A stretch of DNA of 64,000 nucleotides, from NCBI RefSeq assembly GCF_001436045.1, contig NZ_AZER01000024.1, positions 27,935 to 91,934 on the forward strand. The letters run 5' to 3'. The position numbers and the translations under genes are program-made. The notes under the pieces are model-generated. The model saw nothing but the letters and a program-made list of their open reading frames with translations, made no database searches and was not told the DNA's origin. Shown here piece by piece: positions 8,268-16,591 of the stretch; the first letter of the stretch is position 1, and every line of letters begins with the position of its first letter. The stretch is from Limosilactobacillus frumenti DSM 13145 (GTDB taxonomy: Bacteria; Bacillota; Bacilli; Lactobacillales; Lactobacillaceae).

Positions 8268-9176
8268 ATGCGCGCTGAGAACAAGCTAAAATTAAAAACG
8301 TTTTTTGCCATGCTGGTTAAGCACTTTACCTTGGCTCAGCTTTCAAGCTCAGCGGCGACTCTGGCATACTACACGTTGCTATCAGTTTTCCCGGCCCTCC
8401 TGGTAGTAGGGAACTTGTTGCCAATGATCGGGCTGGATGCTAACACTATTTTAGGATACCTGCAGACGATTGTGCCGGCAACGGTCTATTCTTTTACTAA
8501 ACCCCTCGTTCAAGACTTCTTACAACGGGGAAGTGGTGGCATCCTGACAACCGGGGCCTTGATTGCGCTGTGGTCCACTAGTCAGGGGATCGCTGCCTTT
8601 CAGCGGTCAGTTAACCATGCATACGGAATTGCCGAAAACCAAAACCCGATCAGTAACCGGGTGATTTCATTCATTTGGATGATTGTGGTTTTAATCGCCA
8701 TCTTCCTGGTTGTTTTCCTGTACGGTGTTGGTGAACAATTTCTGAAGTGGCTCCAGCCAATCTTCCACTTCAACATGAAGTACATTACCTTGTTCTCCAG
8801 CTTGAAGTGGCCAATTACCTTTTTGATTCTATTCTTGGCGTTGACAATGCTGTATTACTTCGTACCGAATGCCAAAGTTGGTCTGCGCTTTGCCGTTATT
8901 GGGGCTTTCTTAGCGTCTATCTTTTGGATGTGGCTATCGCGCATTTTTGCCCTCTACACGGTGATCTTTTCACGAGGGGTAATCGGATACAAAACGATTG
9001 GGGCCTTCATTGCGATGATGGTATGGCTGGATTTCTCTGGTTATATCATCATGATGGGGGCGGCGTTGAATGCAGCCCTCCAGGAAGCTCATGATGGTGA
9101 ATTGCATGAGAAGGAACACTTCTGGAAACTAATTCGGACGGAACATAAGAAAGCACGAAAGTCGATCGTCAAATGA
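8268..9176 (+). CDS. YihY/virulence factor BrkB family inner-membrane protein
   Basis: A 302-residue protein with about six transmembrane segments. Seen: LAYYTLLSVFPALLVVGNLLP in the first membrane region (family pattern AYYxxLSxFPxL), GALIALWSTSQGIAAFQRSVNHAYG, a hallmark block with the W-S-x-S/T and N-x-A-Y/F pattern, and YKTIGAFIAMMVWLDFSGYIIMMGAALNA near the end. Proteins of this family were once called RNase BN, a disproved assignment; their role is unknown. The start ATG follows AGAAGGAGGG. It is monocistronic with its own terminator. Confidence 0.85.
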   Translation: MRAENKLKLKTFFAMLVKHFTLAQLSSSAATLAYYTLLSVFPALLVVGNLLPMIGLDANTILGYLQTIVPATVYSFTKPLVQDFLQRGSGGILTTGALIALWSTSQGIAAFQRSVNHAYGIAENQNPISNRVISFIWMIVVLIAIFLVVFLYGVGEQFLKWLQPIFHFNMKYITLFSSLKWPITFLILFLALTMLYYFVPNAKVGLRFAVIGAFLASIFWMWLSRIFALYTVIFSRGVIGYKTIGAFIAMMVWLDFSGYIIMMGAALNAALQEAHDGELHEKEHFWKLIRTEHKKARKSIVK

Positions 9177-9182
9177 TAACTT

Positions 9183-9216
9183 AAAAGGGGCTGGGTGCTA
9201 CAACCCAGCCCCTTTA
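9183..9216. terminator. intrinsic terminator between convergent genes
   Basis: AAAGGGGCTGGGTTG-type arm: AAAAGGGGCTGGGTGC pairs with ACCCAGCCCCTTT; A-rich before, T-run after on the plus strand. It separates the BrkB-like gene from the convergent DUF2922 gene. Confidence 0.8.
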
Positions 9217-9239
9217 GGGGAGAATATTATTGAGGGAGA

Positions 9240-9482
9240 TTAAGCGGCTGCTTTATCCTTTTTACTATCATTGAAGATAACGGTTGAAACTGTATCAACA
9301 TACTTAGCGGATAATGGCTCAGCGTAAATGTCTTCGTCCTTGCTGTTAAACATGTGCGTCTGCGCAATTTCTTGCATTGCTTGACGCACCACCGCTTCGG
9401 ACAAGTCTTGTTTAGCGTAGGCAAGCTTGAGTAAGTGCTTCTTGCCGAGGGAACCCTTAAAAGTTAAGTTTAAAGTCTTCAT
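9240..9482 (-). CDS. DUF2922 domain protein
   Basis: An 80-residue protein matching the small DUF2922 family of Firmicutes in length and pattern: LNLTFKGSLGKKHLLKLAYAK at the N-terminus (beta hairpin that aligns with family consensus), LSEAVVRQAMQEI helix and a late tail ending in a Lys/Ala-rich stretch. Function is unknown. It is the second gene of a two-gene minus-strand unit, 22 bases after the DUF1659 gene; these two families commonly occur as a pair. Confidence 0.75.
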   Translation of the reverse strand: MKTLNLTFKGSLGKKHLLKLAYAKQDLSEAVVRQAMQEIAQTHMFNSKDEDIYAEPLSAKYVDTVSTVIFNDSKKDKAAA

Positions 9483-9504
9483 ATATTAGTAAACTTCCTT
9501 TCTA

Positions 9505-9717
9505 TTAAGCAAAAGTTACTTGGTCATTATTGATGATGTTGGCACCAGAGAATTGTTCACCTGACAATGCTTCGATGGCGTGACCTAACGTCGTGATTTG
9601 TTCTTCCTCCACGTCAGCAATCACGTTATTAAAGGTGCGCTTGATTCCTTTAGGATGCGCTTCGCTGACCATTGTGAGTTGAATCTTACCTGACTTAAAT
9701 TGACGAACCATGTTCAT
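9505..9717 (-). CDS. DUF1659 domain protein
   Basis: A 70-residue protein in which I recognise the DUF1659 pattern: a basic beta strand (KIQLTMVSEAHPKGIKRTFN), the NVIADVEEEQITTLGHAIEAL helix and a short Asn-rich end. Function unknown. The ATG follows AAAGGAGT. First gene of a pair with DUF2922, transcribed divergently from recX, with both promoters in the 100-base gap. Confidence 0.7.
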   Translation of the reverse strand: MNMVRQFKSGKIQLTMVSEAHPKGIKRTFNNVIADVEEEQITTLGHAIEALSGEQFSGANIINNDQVTFA

Positions 9718-9820
9718 GTGGGAAACTCCTTTGAATAAGTGATATTTGATAAGTAGTGGCCACTGCTTACACCTATAACAACGAATGAAAAATGGATTTG
9801 TAAAGGGTGAATTTTAAAAA

Positions 9821-10621
9821 ATGGCAAAAATTACCAAAATTGAGGCTCAAAAACGTCAGGGTCGCTATAATGTCTACTTGGATGGCAAGTATGCTTTTCC
9901 AGTGGCGGAAAGTGTCCTGATTAAGTTCCGGTTAATGAAGGGGATGGAACTGGATAAGCCAGCGATTGCCAAAATTACAACTGCTGACCAGATTGCTAAA
10001 GCCTACTCCCGGATGTTGGACTACTTGTCTCATCAGTTACGGACGGAGAGTGATGTAGTTAAAAAGCTGCGTGACCAAGAGACACCGGAAGAATTCATTG
10101 AGCCGGTATTGCAAAAGCTCCGCGCACAGCAGTTGGTCGATGACCACGAATACGCCGCTGCTTACGTGCGAACAGAAATGAATACCGATCTGAAAGGGCC
10201 GGGCGTGATCCGGCAGAAACTGCGGGCTAAGAAGGTTGTCGAAAATGACATTGACGACGCCTTAGCGCAATTTACTTTGGTAAAGCAACAGGAGAATGCC
10301 ACTAAGTTAGCGCAAAAATTGTTTCGGCGTTATCGGTCACAGCCACTGCGCCGCCAAATTGAGAAAGTCCGGCAGGGGTTAATGACGAAAGGATACGCTT
10401 CGACAATCTATGATCAGATTAAAGGCCAAGTGACCCCGCAGGATGATCCAGAACGTCAAGACGAGTTACTGAATCGGGAGGCCGCTAAGATGTGGCGTCG
10501 CTACTCCCGGCGGGCGACTGGCTATGAATTGACGATGAAGTTTAAGCAGGGGATGTACCGCAAAGGCTTCGATATGGATGCCGTTCAGTCATGGCTTGAC
10601 CACCATGAAGAAGCTGAATAA
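9821..10621 (+). CDS. recX: regulatory protein RecX
   Basis: A 266-residue cytoplasmic protein that caps and inhibits RecA filaments. The family's triple three-helix repeats are visible: YSRMLDYLSHQLRTESDVVKKL, then IEPVLQKLRAQQLVDDHEYAAAYVR, then GPGVIRQKLRAKKVVENDIDDAL, with a long Arg/Lys-rich C-terminal half as in lactobacillar RecX (about 265 residues against about 165 in E. coli). The start ATG follows AAAGGGTG. It is the last ordinary chromosomal gene before the polysaccharide locus; recA is not nearby. Confidence 0.9.
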   Translation: MAKITKIEAQKRQGRYNVYLDGKYAFPVAESVLIKFRLMKGMELDKPAIAKITTADQIAKAYSRMLDYLSHQLRTESDVVKKLRDQETPEEFIEPVLQKLRAQQLVDDHEYAAAYVRTEMNTDLKGPGVIRQKLRAKKVVENDIDDALAQFTLVKQQENATKLAQKLFRRYRSQPLRRQIEKVRQGLMTKGYASTIYDQIKGQVTPQDDPERQDELLNREAAKMWRRYSRRATGYELTMKFKQGMYRKGFDMDAVQSWLDHHEEAE

Positions 10622-10623
10622 GC

Positions 10624-10652
10624 TTTTCAGAGGCGGTAAATACTGGTAAAAT
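10624..10652 (+). promoter_or_regulatory. sigma-A promoter of the exopolysaccharide operon
   Basis: TTTTCA (10624-10629), 17 bases, then TAAAAT (10647-10652), with a TG one base before the -10. It begins right after the recX stop. The ATG at 10651 overlaps the -10 box and therefore cannot be the translation start of the next gene. Confidence 0.55.
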
Positions 10653-10689
10653 GTGTAGGATAAGTCTACATATGAAAAAGAGAAAAATC

Positions 10690-11337
10690 ATGAAAAATAT
10701 CAAAGTTGATGAACAAAAATTAAATCATCAGTATGGTTATCGCACCATTAAACGGATATTTGACTTTGTTGCAGCACTTCTGGCTGTGGTGATTTTAAGT
10801 CCAACTTTCTTAATTATTGCGATTGCCATTAAAATTAATGATCCGCATGGCCCCGTGTTCTATACTCAGGAGCGGGTTGGTAAGGACGGGCGTCGTTTTC
10901 GAATGTTTAAGTTTCGTTCGATGGTTACCAATGCCGATGAACTCCTCGAAAAGCTTAAGGAGCAAAATGAAATTAAGGGTGCAATGTTTAAAATGAAAAA
11001 CGATCCGCGGATTACATCGGTTGGTCGTTTTATCCGTAAATATAGTTTAGATGAATTACCACAATTGCTGAATGTGGTTGGTGGTTCGATGTCCATCGTT
11101 GGTCCTCGACCACCACTGCCATATGAGGTAGATCAGTATACTGATTATGATAAACAACGGTTGATGGTCAAACCCGGTGCTACAGGTATGTGGCAAGTGG
11201 GAGGACGAAATGCCCTTAACTTTGATCAAATGGTTGAACTTGACTTAACGTATATCAATGAACGTAGTATTTGGCTGGATTTGAAGATCATGTTTGAAAC
11301 TGTCAAAGTAATGATTAAGCCGAATGCAGCTTATTAA
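10690..11337 (+). CDS. undecaprenyl-phosphate sugar phosphotransferase (EPS priming glycosyltransferase)
   Basis: Starts repeat-unit synthesis by moving a sugar-1-phosphate from UDP-sugar to undecaprenyl phosphate at the membrane. The 215-residue product has one N-terminal hydrophobic segment (FDFVAALLAVVILSPTFLII) and the full bacterial sugar-transferase core: DPHGPVFYTQERVGKDGR, KFRSM, KNDPRITSVGRFIRKYSLDELPQL, the catalytic DELPQ, and GSMSIVGPRPP. The short form lacks the extra N-terminal transmembrane region of WbaP. ATG 10690 is preferred; ATG 10672 is possible, while 10651 lies in the promoter. First gene of an operon running to about 15925. The sugar (Gal, Glc or GlcNAc) cannot be told. 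Confidence 0.88.
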   Translation: MKNIKVDEQKLNHQYGYRTIKRIFDFVAALLAVVILSPTFLIIAIAIKINDPHGPVFYTQERVGKDGRRFRMFKFRSMVTNADELLEKLKEQNEIKGAMFKMKNDPRITSVGRFIRKYSLDELPQLLNVVGGSMSIVGPRPPLPYEVDQYTDYDKQRLMVKPGATGMWQVGGRNALNFDQMVELDLTYINERSIWLDLKIMFETVKVMIKPNAAY

Positions 11338-11354
11338 TATTGAGAGGAATTATT

Positions 11355-12116
11355 GTGAAAGTAAAAGTATTAGTTGCAGCTCATAAGAATTACAAAATGC
11401 CAACTGATCCACTATATTTACCGGTTTTTGTTGGTAAGGAGATTCACCCAGACGTTAATCATACCTTTCAGGGTGACAACACTGGTGATAATATTTCTTC
11501 CAAGAATCCGACTTACAATGAATTGACCGCAATTTATTGGGGATGGAAGAATTTAGATGTGGACGCAATGGGATTAGTGCATTATCGTCGTTACCTAAGC
11601 CTAAACCATCGTAAATCGTTAGACTCAGTTTTAACAGAAAAGCAGGTTCAACAATTACTGTCCAATAATGACATCATTTTGCCGCCAAAGCGTCGTTACT
11701 ATATCGAAACAAATGAGTCTCACTATCTTCATGCTCACCATCATGAGCCATTTAATGTTATGCGGCAAGTGATTGCAGAAAAGTATCCTGAGTATGTATC
11801 ATCATTTAACAAGGTGATGAAAAGGACTTGGGCGCACATGTTTAACATGTTTATTATGAAGAAACAGCCATTGGACGAGTATTGTACTTGGATGTTTGAT
11901 GTCTTATCAGAAGTTGAAAAGAGAATTGATATCAGCACTTATTCTACCTATGAAAAGCGTGTATACGGATTCCTTAGTGAATTGCTGTTGGACGTGTGGT
12001 TGGATCAACATTCTCAATACCAGACTGTTGAGGTCAAATACGTATTTATGGAACATACAAATTGGTTTAAGAAGGGCGGCAAATTTGTCCTTCGTAAGTT
12101 TACAGGACATGCCTAA
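11355..12116 (+). CDS. DUF4422 domain glycosyltransferase-like protein
   Basis: A 253-residue cytoplasmic protein of a family found in capsule and exopolysaccharide loci. Seen: VKVLVAAHKNYKMPTDPLYL, an early aspartate/asparagine block and the family hallmark NELTAIYWGWKNLDVDAMGLVHYRRY, where the substrate-binding HYRRY is conserved, then WAHMFNMFIMKKQPLDEY near the end. The family is a presumed glycosyltransferase whose acceptor is not defined. GTG 11355 is the start, with GAGAGGAAT 6 bases before it. It sits 17 bases after the priming transferase. Confidence 0.85.
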   Translation: MKVKVLVAAHKNYKMPTDPLYLPVFVGKEIHPDVNHTFQGDNTGDNISSKNPTYNELTAIYWGWKNLDVDAMGLVHYRRYLSLNHRKSLDSVLTEKQVQQLLSNNDIILPPKRRYYIETNESHYLHAHHHEPFNVMRQVIAEKYPEYVSSFNKVMKRTWAHMFNMFIMKKQPLDEYCTWMFDVLSEVEKRIDISTYSTYEKRVYGFLSELLLDVWLDQHSQYQTVEVKYVFMEHTNWFKKGGKFVLRKFTGHA

Positions 12117-12133
12117 ATAAAGAGGAGAATACT

Positions 12134-13063
12134 GTGAGTTTGTTATCCATCGTGGTTCCTTGTTATAACGAAGAGGAATCTATTCCATTATTCTTTGATG
12201 CTGTTGAGAAAGTTGTCCATCAAATGGAACCAACGATTGAATATTGGTTTATTAATGATGGGTCTCGTGATCGGTCGTTATCAGAGATGAGAAAAATACA
12301 TTCTCAAAATTCAGACAGGGTGCACTATGTTTCCTTCTCTCGTAATTTTGGTAAAGAAGCAGCCTTGTATGCTGGTTTGCGTTCTGCCAATGGTGATTAC
12401 GTGGTTGTGATGGATGCGGACTTGCAGGATCCACCAGAGTATTTACCAGAAATGTATAAATTAATAATTTCTGGTGAATATGATTGTGTTGGTACGCGAC
12501 GGACCGATCGTAAAGGTGAAGCTAAGTTAAAGTCTTTCCTGAGTGATAAGTTTTATGATGTTATCAACAAAATTTCTGACGTTAAAATTGTTAATGGTGC
12601 TCGCGATTACCGAATGATGACACGACAAATGGTAAACGCTGTTTTGTCTTTAACTGAATATAACCGCTTTTCGAAAGGTATTTTTAACTGGGTTGGCTTT
12701 AAAACTAAGTATATCCCTTATAAAAATGTGGAACGAGTTGCAGGAACAACCGATTGGTCAACATGGAAATTGTTTAAGTATGCTTTCAACGGAATTATAG
12801 ATTTTTCGGAGGCTCCACTCTCAATTGCTACTTGGTTTGGTGGTTTCTCAGCTTTTGTGTCAATTATTGGATTGATTGTTGTGATTATCCGTCATTTTGT
12901 TGAACCAGGAAGCAGTGCATTCGGATGGGCTTCTTTGGTCTGCATCATGTTGTTACTTGGTGGAATCCAATTAATGTGTTTGGGGATCGTTGGTCGTTAT
13001 GTGGGAAAAATATACATGCAATCCAAACATAGACCGGTGTATATTGTGAAAGAAAAAAAGTAA
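12134..13063 (+). CDS. GT2 polyprenyl-phosphate glycosyltransferase, GtrB/DPM1-like
   Basis: Transfers a sugar (glucose in the best known members) from a nucleotide sugar to undecaprenyl phosphate. The 309-residue product has the GT2 domain (LLSIVVPCYNEEESIPLFF; DGSRD; VVVMDADLQDPPEYLPEM with the DAD metal site) and a C-terminal pair of transmembrane helices at about 225-290, the layout of GtrB, Csb-type and YkoT proteins. Start GTG with AGAGGAGAA upstream. Its usual partners are a GtrA flippase and a GT-C transferase: a GtrA gene is at 2640 and GT-C-like genes at 37916 and 47456, none adjacent. Confidence 0.85.
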   Translation: MSLLSIVVPCYNEEESIPLFFDAVEKVVHQMEPTIEYWFINDGSRDRSLSEMRKIHSQNSDRVHYVSFSRNFGKEAALYAGLRSANGDYVVVMDADLQDPPEYLPEMYKLIISGEYDCVGTRRTDRKGEAKLKSFLSDKFYDVINKISDVKIVNGARDYRMMTRQMVNAVLSLTEYNRFSKGIFNWVGFKTKYIPYKNVERVAGTTDWSTWKLFKYAFNGIIDFSEAPLSIATWFGGFSAFVSIIGLIVVIIRHFVEPGSSAFGWASLVCIMLLLGGIQLMCLGIVGRYVGKIYMQSKHRPVYIVKEKK

Positions 13064-13077
13064 AGGAGCCGTAGGAA

Positions 13078-14274
13078 GTGCTAGGACAAGTTAAAAAAAT
13101 TGAAAATTGGCCTCTTGATGGTTCGAGAATTTATGAAGTTGCGTTTTCAATATACTTCATTATTACTTTTTTTCTGACTTCTACGTATACAGACTATATC
13201 CCCAGTCATTCTTTACATGAACTATCCTTCATTCCGTTGGTAATGGTGCTATTTAAGATCATTATCTTGGATTTTAATGAACATAAACGCTGGTGTATTA
13301 ATATACTACTTTTAGCGTTATTAGTGATTTGCTGGCGTAAATCAGGGGAGTTTATCCTTTTCCCAATGGGTATATTTGTTTTAGGTGCGCATGGTGTGAG
13401 TATGAGAAGAATTATTTATTTATATTTCGTACTTGGTACAGTCATGTTATCCTTTGCTTTCTTTACTTCATTATTGGGATTAACTAAGAACTTAATTTTT
13501 TATCGCGGCGGATCTCACTCCATAAGACAGTCATTCGGAATTATCTATCCAACTGACTTTGCTGCTCACGTTCTATTTTTAGTTTTAGCATATTGTTACC
13601 TTCACTTTGGCCGAATTGGCTGGGTGGATAACATTGCGTTTTTGGCCTTAGCGGTTGGTGTAGAAAGGTTCTGTGATGCGCGATTAGGTGCTGGAGCAAT
13701 CATTTTAACTGTTCCAATAATATGGATTGGTCAACTGGCTAGACAGCATCATCTATGGGCACGTACTATTGCTATCTTTTATTGGATATTGCCTATCATC
13801 GCTGGTTATATTACTGTTTTAACAGCTTATCTCTATCATCCAAATAATGCTTCAATGGAGAAATTAAACAGCCTTTTGTCTGGTCGCTTATACTTTGGTC
13901 ACCTTGCATTTATTAAGTATCATCTAACCTTATTTGGCCAAAAGGTTGTTGAAAACGGGTTTGGTGGTAATGCAGGTCATCATTTGGCCAATAGTAATGA
14001 TAGTAGCAGTTATTTTTACATTGACTCGTCCTTTTTAAGAATTATCATTTTGTACGGTATTATTATGTTTATATTGATTTTACTAGCGTTGTCTGCCATA
14101 TCTTGGCTGTCTATTAGGCAGGAAGACTTTGCGTTAGCTAGTATTCTAGTTATTGTAACAATTAGTGCTGTAGTCGAGCAACGGTTGATTGACATTACGT
14201 ATAATCCGTTTTTACTAGCATTATTTGCCCAGTGTTATTATCAAATTAAAAATAAGATTGGAGAAACATCATGA
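13078..14274 (+). CDS. Wzy-like exopolysaccharide polymerase
   Basis: A 398-residue, very hydrophobic protein with about 11 transmembrane segments and a large extracytoplasmic loop around residues 255-320 (containing GRLYFGHLAF and NGFGGNAGHH), the usual signs of a polymerase joining lipid-linked repeat units outside the membrane. Sequence is poorly conserved in this family, so the call rests on topology and on its place between GT genes and wzz. GTG start with AAAGGAGCC. Its stop overlaps the wzz start (ATGA). Confidence 0.7.
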   Translation: MLGQVKKIENWPLDGSRIYEVAFSIYFIITFFLTSTYTDYIPSHSLHELSFIPLVMVLFKIIILDFNEHKRWCINILLLALLVICWRKSGEFILFPMGIFVLGAHGVSMRRIIYLYFVLGTVMLSFAFFTSLLGLTKNLIFYRGGSHSIRQSFGIIYPTDFAAHVLFLVLAYCYLHFGRIGWVDNIAFLALAVGVERFCDARLGAGAIILTVPIIWIGQLARQHHLWARTIAIFYWILPIIAGYITVLTAYLYHPNNASMEKLNSLLSGRLYFGHLAFIKYHLTLFGQKVVENGFGGNAGHHLANSNDSSSYFYIDSSFLRIIILYGIIMFILILLALSAISWLSIRQEDFALASILVIVTISAVVEQRLIDITYNPFLLALFAQCYYQIKNKIGETS

Positions 14275-14906
14275 AGCATTATACATTTGGTACCTATGTT
14301 AAGAAGTACAGTAAGGAAATTATAATCGTAGTTGTTTGTGCGTTAGTTGGAGGAGCGCTAATGGGTTACTCAGCCAAAAAACGTAAAGTAACGACTTATA
14401 CTGCTAATCGCGATGTAGTTATTTCTCACAATATCGAAAGATACCAAGCCAATAATGAAAATGGCACAAACTCTGTGGTAAATAATGACATCAACATGAT
14501 GCCAACTTATAAAGATATTGTGGAGAATGACATTATTGCAAAGCAGGCGCGTAAGAACTTGCCGAAGAAGTTACGTGCGAAGTACTCAACTAGCGATATC
14601 CAAGACGTAGTCAGTGCTAAGGTTAGTCAACAATCGTTAGTGATGGATGTTAAGGTTGAGACAAAGTCTCCTAAAGATTCGGTTCAAATTGTTAACGCGG
14701 TTTCTCAGTCATTCAAACAACAATTGCCAAAATTACAACCGGGATCCGGTCAGGTTACTTTACTTGCAAGGGCCAATAAAAATAACGTTAATAGTACGAC
14801 TAAGCCAAGTGCAAAGAAATATGCGATTGTTGGTTTAGCATTAGGTGGACTATTGGGATTGATCATTAGCCTTGTTATAGCTACTGTTAGAACTTTTGGG
14901 AAATAG
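14271..14906 (+). CDS. Wzz/CpsC-type polysaccharide chain-length determinant
   Basis: A 211-residue protein with two membrane segments (about 17-35 and 183-205) around an extracellular alpha/beta domain. Seen: the PTYKDIVENDIIAKQ and KVETKSPKDSVQIVNAVSQSF segments typical of CpsC/YveK proteins. In Firmicutes these activate a separate tyrosine kinase (CpsD/Wze). No such kinase or phosphatase gene is seen in this window, which is unusual for a Wzy-type locus. Four-base overlap with wzy, so coupled translation. Confidence 0.85.
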   Translation: MKHYTFGTYVKKYSKEIIIVVVCALVGGALMGYSAKKRKVTTYTANRDVVISHNIERYQANNENGTNSVVNNDINMMPTYKDIVENDIIAKQARKNLPKKLRAKYSTSDIQDVVSAKVSQQSLVMDVKVETKSPKDSVQIVNAVSQSFKQQLPKLQPGSGQVTLLARANKNNVNSTTKPSAKKYAIVGLALGGLLGLIISLVIATVRTFGK

Positions 14907-14917
14907 GGGTACCTCAA

Positions 14918-15925
14918 ATGAGTAAAGTGATCTTTACAGTTGATGAACATAACGAAAACAATAATGCTGGTCCAAAGGCTAAGGTTGATTTTGACTACTT
15001 TATGAGTAAAGAAGGGTATCAAATTGTCCATCAACATTTTGACGTTCATTCTAAATTTAAAAAGTTCCTTTATGGGTCCTTTATCATTCCTAATTTGTTT
15101 CACCATGATTACTATGATGAAATGATATTTCAATACCCGACATATTCCTCTTATATAATGAAACGAATGATTCCAAAAATGCGTGAACATAGTAAGAAAC
15201 TCTATTTTTTAATTCATGATGTGGAATCACTCAGGTTATCTGTTGGAAATGATGAATACTTAGCATCAGAAAGGGAACTTTTCAACTTGGCCGATGGTTT
15301 AATTGTTCATAATTCTCAGATGCGTCACTGGCTATCTGTCCACGGTATCTCAGTACCAATGGTAGATTTAGATATATTTGATTACCAAAATCCACAACCT
15401 GTTCAATCAGACGGAGAATATCAATACAGCATCTGTTTTGCTGGTAATTTAGCTAAGTCGGATTTTCTTAATAAGTTATCCTTAAATAAGGCTAAGTTAG
15501 ATATTTATGGCCCACATCCTAGCAGTCAATATCAGCATGGTGTGGTTTATAAGGGGATCTATTCACCGAATGAACTACCTAAACATTTATCGGAAAATTT
15601 TGGATTAGTATGGGATGGATCATCGGTGGATACGTGTGATGGTAAATATGGTAATTATTTACGTTACAATGCTCCTCATAAAACTTCTCTTTATTTGAGT
15701 ACTGGCATTCCAGTAATTATCTGGAAGAAAGCGGCTTTGGCTGACTTTATCGTTGAACACTGTGTTGGAATGACTGTAGACAGTCTTGAAGAATTAGATG
15801 ATGTGTTAACTAATATAACTGCTGATGATTACAAGAAAATGAAGCTTAATGCAATTAAGTTAGCAAGACAGATTCGCAGTGGTTACTATTCGACACAAGC
15901 AGTTAAAGCAATTGAACAATACTAA
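14918..15925 (+). CDS. galactofuranosyltransferase-like glycosyltransferase
   Basis: A 335-residue cytoplasmic enzyme of the family annotated as beta-1,6-galactofuranosyltransferase or Gtf3-like (GT-B fold). Seen: FDVHSKFKKF region, YFLIHDVESLRL, the IHDVE block common to the family, ICFAGNLAKSDFL, the LVWDGSSVDTC active-site block and YNAPHKTSLYLSTGIPVI. A Galf role fits glf at 16592. A paralogue of the same length lies at 29775. Last gene of the operon before a terminator. Confidence 0.75.
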   Translation: MSKVIFTVDEHNENNNAGPKAKVDFDYFMSKEGYQIVHQHFDVHSKFKKFLYGSFIIPNLFHHDYYDEMIFQYPTYSSYIMKRMIPKMREHSKKLYFLIHDVESLRLSVGNDEYLASERELFNLADGLIVHNSQMRHWLSVHGISVPMVDLDIFDYQNPQPVQSDGEYQYSICFAGNLAKSDFLNKLSLNKAKLDIYGPHPSSQYQHGVVYKGIYSPNELPKHLSENFGLVWDGSSVDTCDGKYGNYLRYNAPHKTSLYLSTGIPVIIWKKAALADFIVEHCVGMTVDSLEELDDVLTNITADDYKKMKLNAIKLARQIRSGYYSTQAVKAIEQY

Positions 15926-15957
15926 AAAAGCATTTCCAAAACTGGAAATGCTTTTTT
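15924..15957. terminator. bidirectional intrinsic terminator
   Basis: AAAAAAGCATTTCCA and TGGAAATGCTTTTTT form a 15-base-pair stem with a 4-base loop, between the end of the first EPS operon and the convergent lipoprotein gene. Confidence 0.9.
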
Positions 15958-15959
15958 AC

Positions 15960-16394
15960 TTAATTACGGTTAATTTGAGCGTTACTTGGTAGAGGCCCTG
16001 ACCAATCTGCATAGTTTACTTGAGAACTACCAGCGATTGTCTGGCGATCCATTCCATCACTATCAACGTGGTGAGTAACACCATTACTATCAGTCCATGT
16101 AGCAGTATCACCTAAGCCTAATTGACGTTGTTTACTTGTGGTACTACTAGATGAAGAACTGACGCTACTTGAATTTTCAGTTGTTACAGCTGAACTGTTG
16201 GAAGCAGAACTACTACTTTTTGTTGCTGCTTGTTTCTTTTTGGTAGTTGTTTTCTTTTTGACAACTTTACTTGTCTTATCTTTAGAAGATGAAGAGCTAG
16301 TATTATGATTAGTGTTATTACCACAACCAGCTAATCCTAAAGCTAAGACGGATAATAAAATTCCGGAAACAGTCAGTTGTTTAAACTTTTTCAT
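15960..16394 (-). CDS. Ser/Lys-rich lipoprotein with one C-terminal LGLGD..HHVDSDGMD domain
   Basis: A 144-residue predicted lipoprotein: signal with lipobox LGLAGC at about residues 19-24, then a low-complexity Ser/Thr/Lys linker, then a conserved module of about 50 residues beginning LGLGDTATWTDSNGV and containing HHVDSDGMDRQTI and DWSGPLPSNAQ. The same module occurs twice in the lipoprotein at 44240. I do not recognise a named family. The long flexible linker suggests the module is held away from the membrane, in or beyond the wall. It sits alone between the first EPS operon and glf, in the opposite direction. Confidence 0.75.
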   Translation of the reverse strand: MKKFKQLTVSGILLSVLALGLAGCGNNTNHNTSSSSSKDKTSKVVKKKTTTKKKQAATKSSSSASNSSAVTTENSSSVSSSSSSTTSKQRQLGLGDTATWTDSNGVTHHVDSDGMDRQTIAGSSQVNYADWSGPLPSNAQINRN

Positions 16395-16525
16395 GTAACT
16401 TCTCTCCTATAAATTGAAAGTTAAATTAATCTGGATATTAATAGTAGACTAGCATTATAATTATATCATTGATAAACTTAATAAGTCTATGACAATTAAT
16501 CTAAACATATCCGCATTGTACAATG

Positions 16526-16554
16526 TTGATAAAAGAACGTCAAACTATTAAAAT
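16526..16554 (+). promoter_or_regulatory. sigma-A promoter for glf and wzx
   Basis: TTGATA (16526-16531), 17 bases, TAAAAT (16549-16554), about 37 bases before the glf ATG. Upstream DNA is AT-rich. Confidence 0.6.
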
Positions 16555-16591
16555 AGTCGAAAATTAATATTATATCAAAGGTGAACAGATA

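Noticed and set aside
8268..9176. RNase BN annotation for the YihY/BrkB protein
   Set aside because: That assignment of the family was shown to be wrong; the protein is an integral membrane protein of unknown role.
10651..10692. Upstream ATG starts for the sugar transferase
   Set aside because: The ATG at 10651 overlaps the -10 box. The ATG at 10672 is possible but has no better ribosome site, so 10690 was kept.
14750..15190. 146-codon minus-strand frame
   Set aside because: It is a shadow of the wzz and Galf-transferase genes in the opposite strand.
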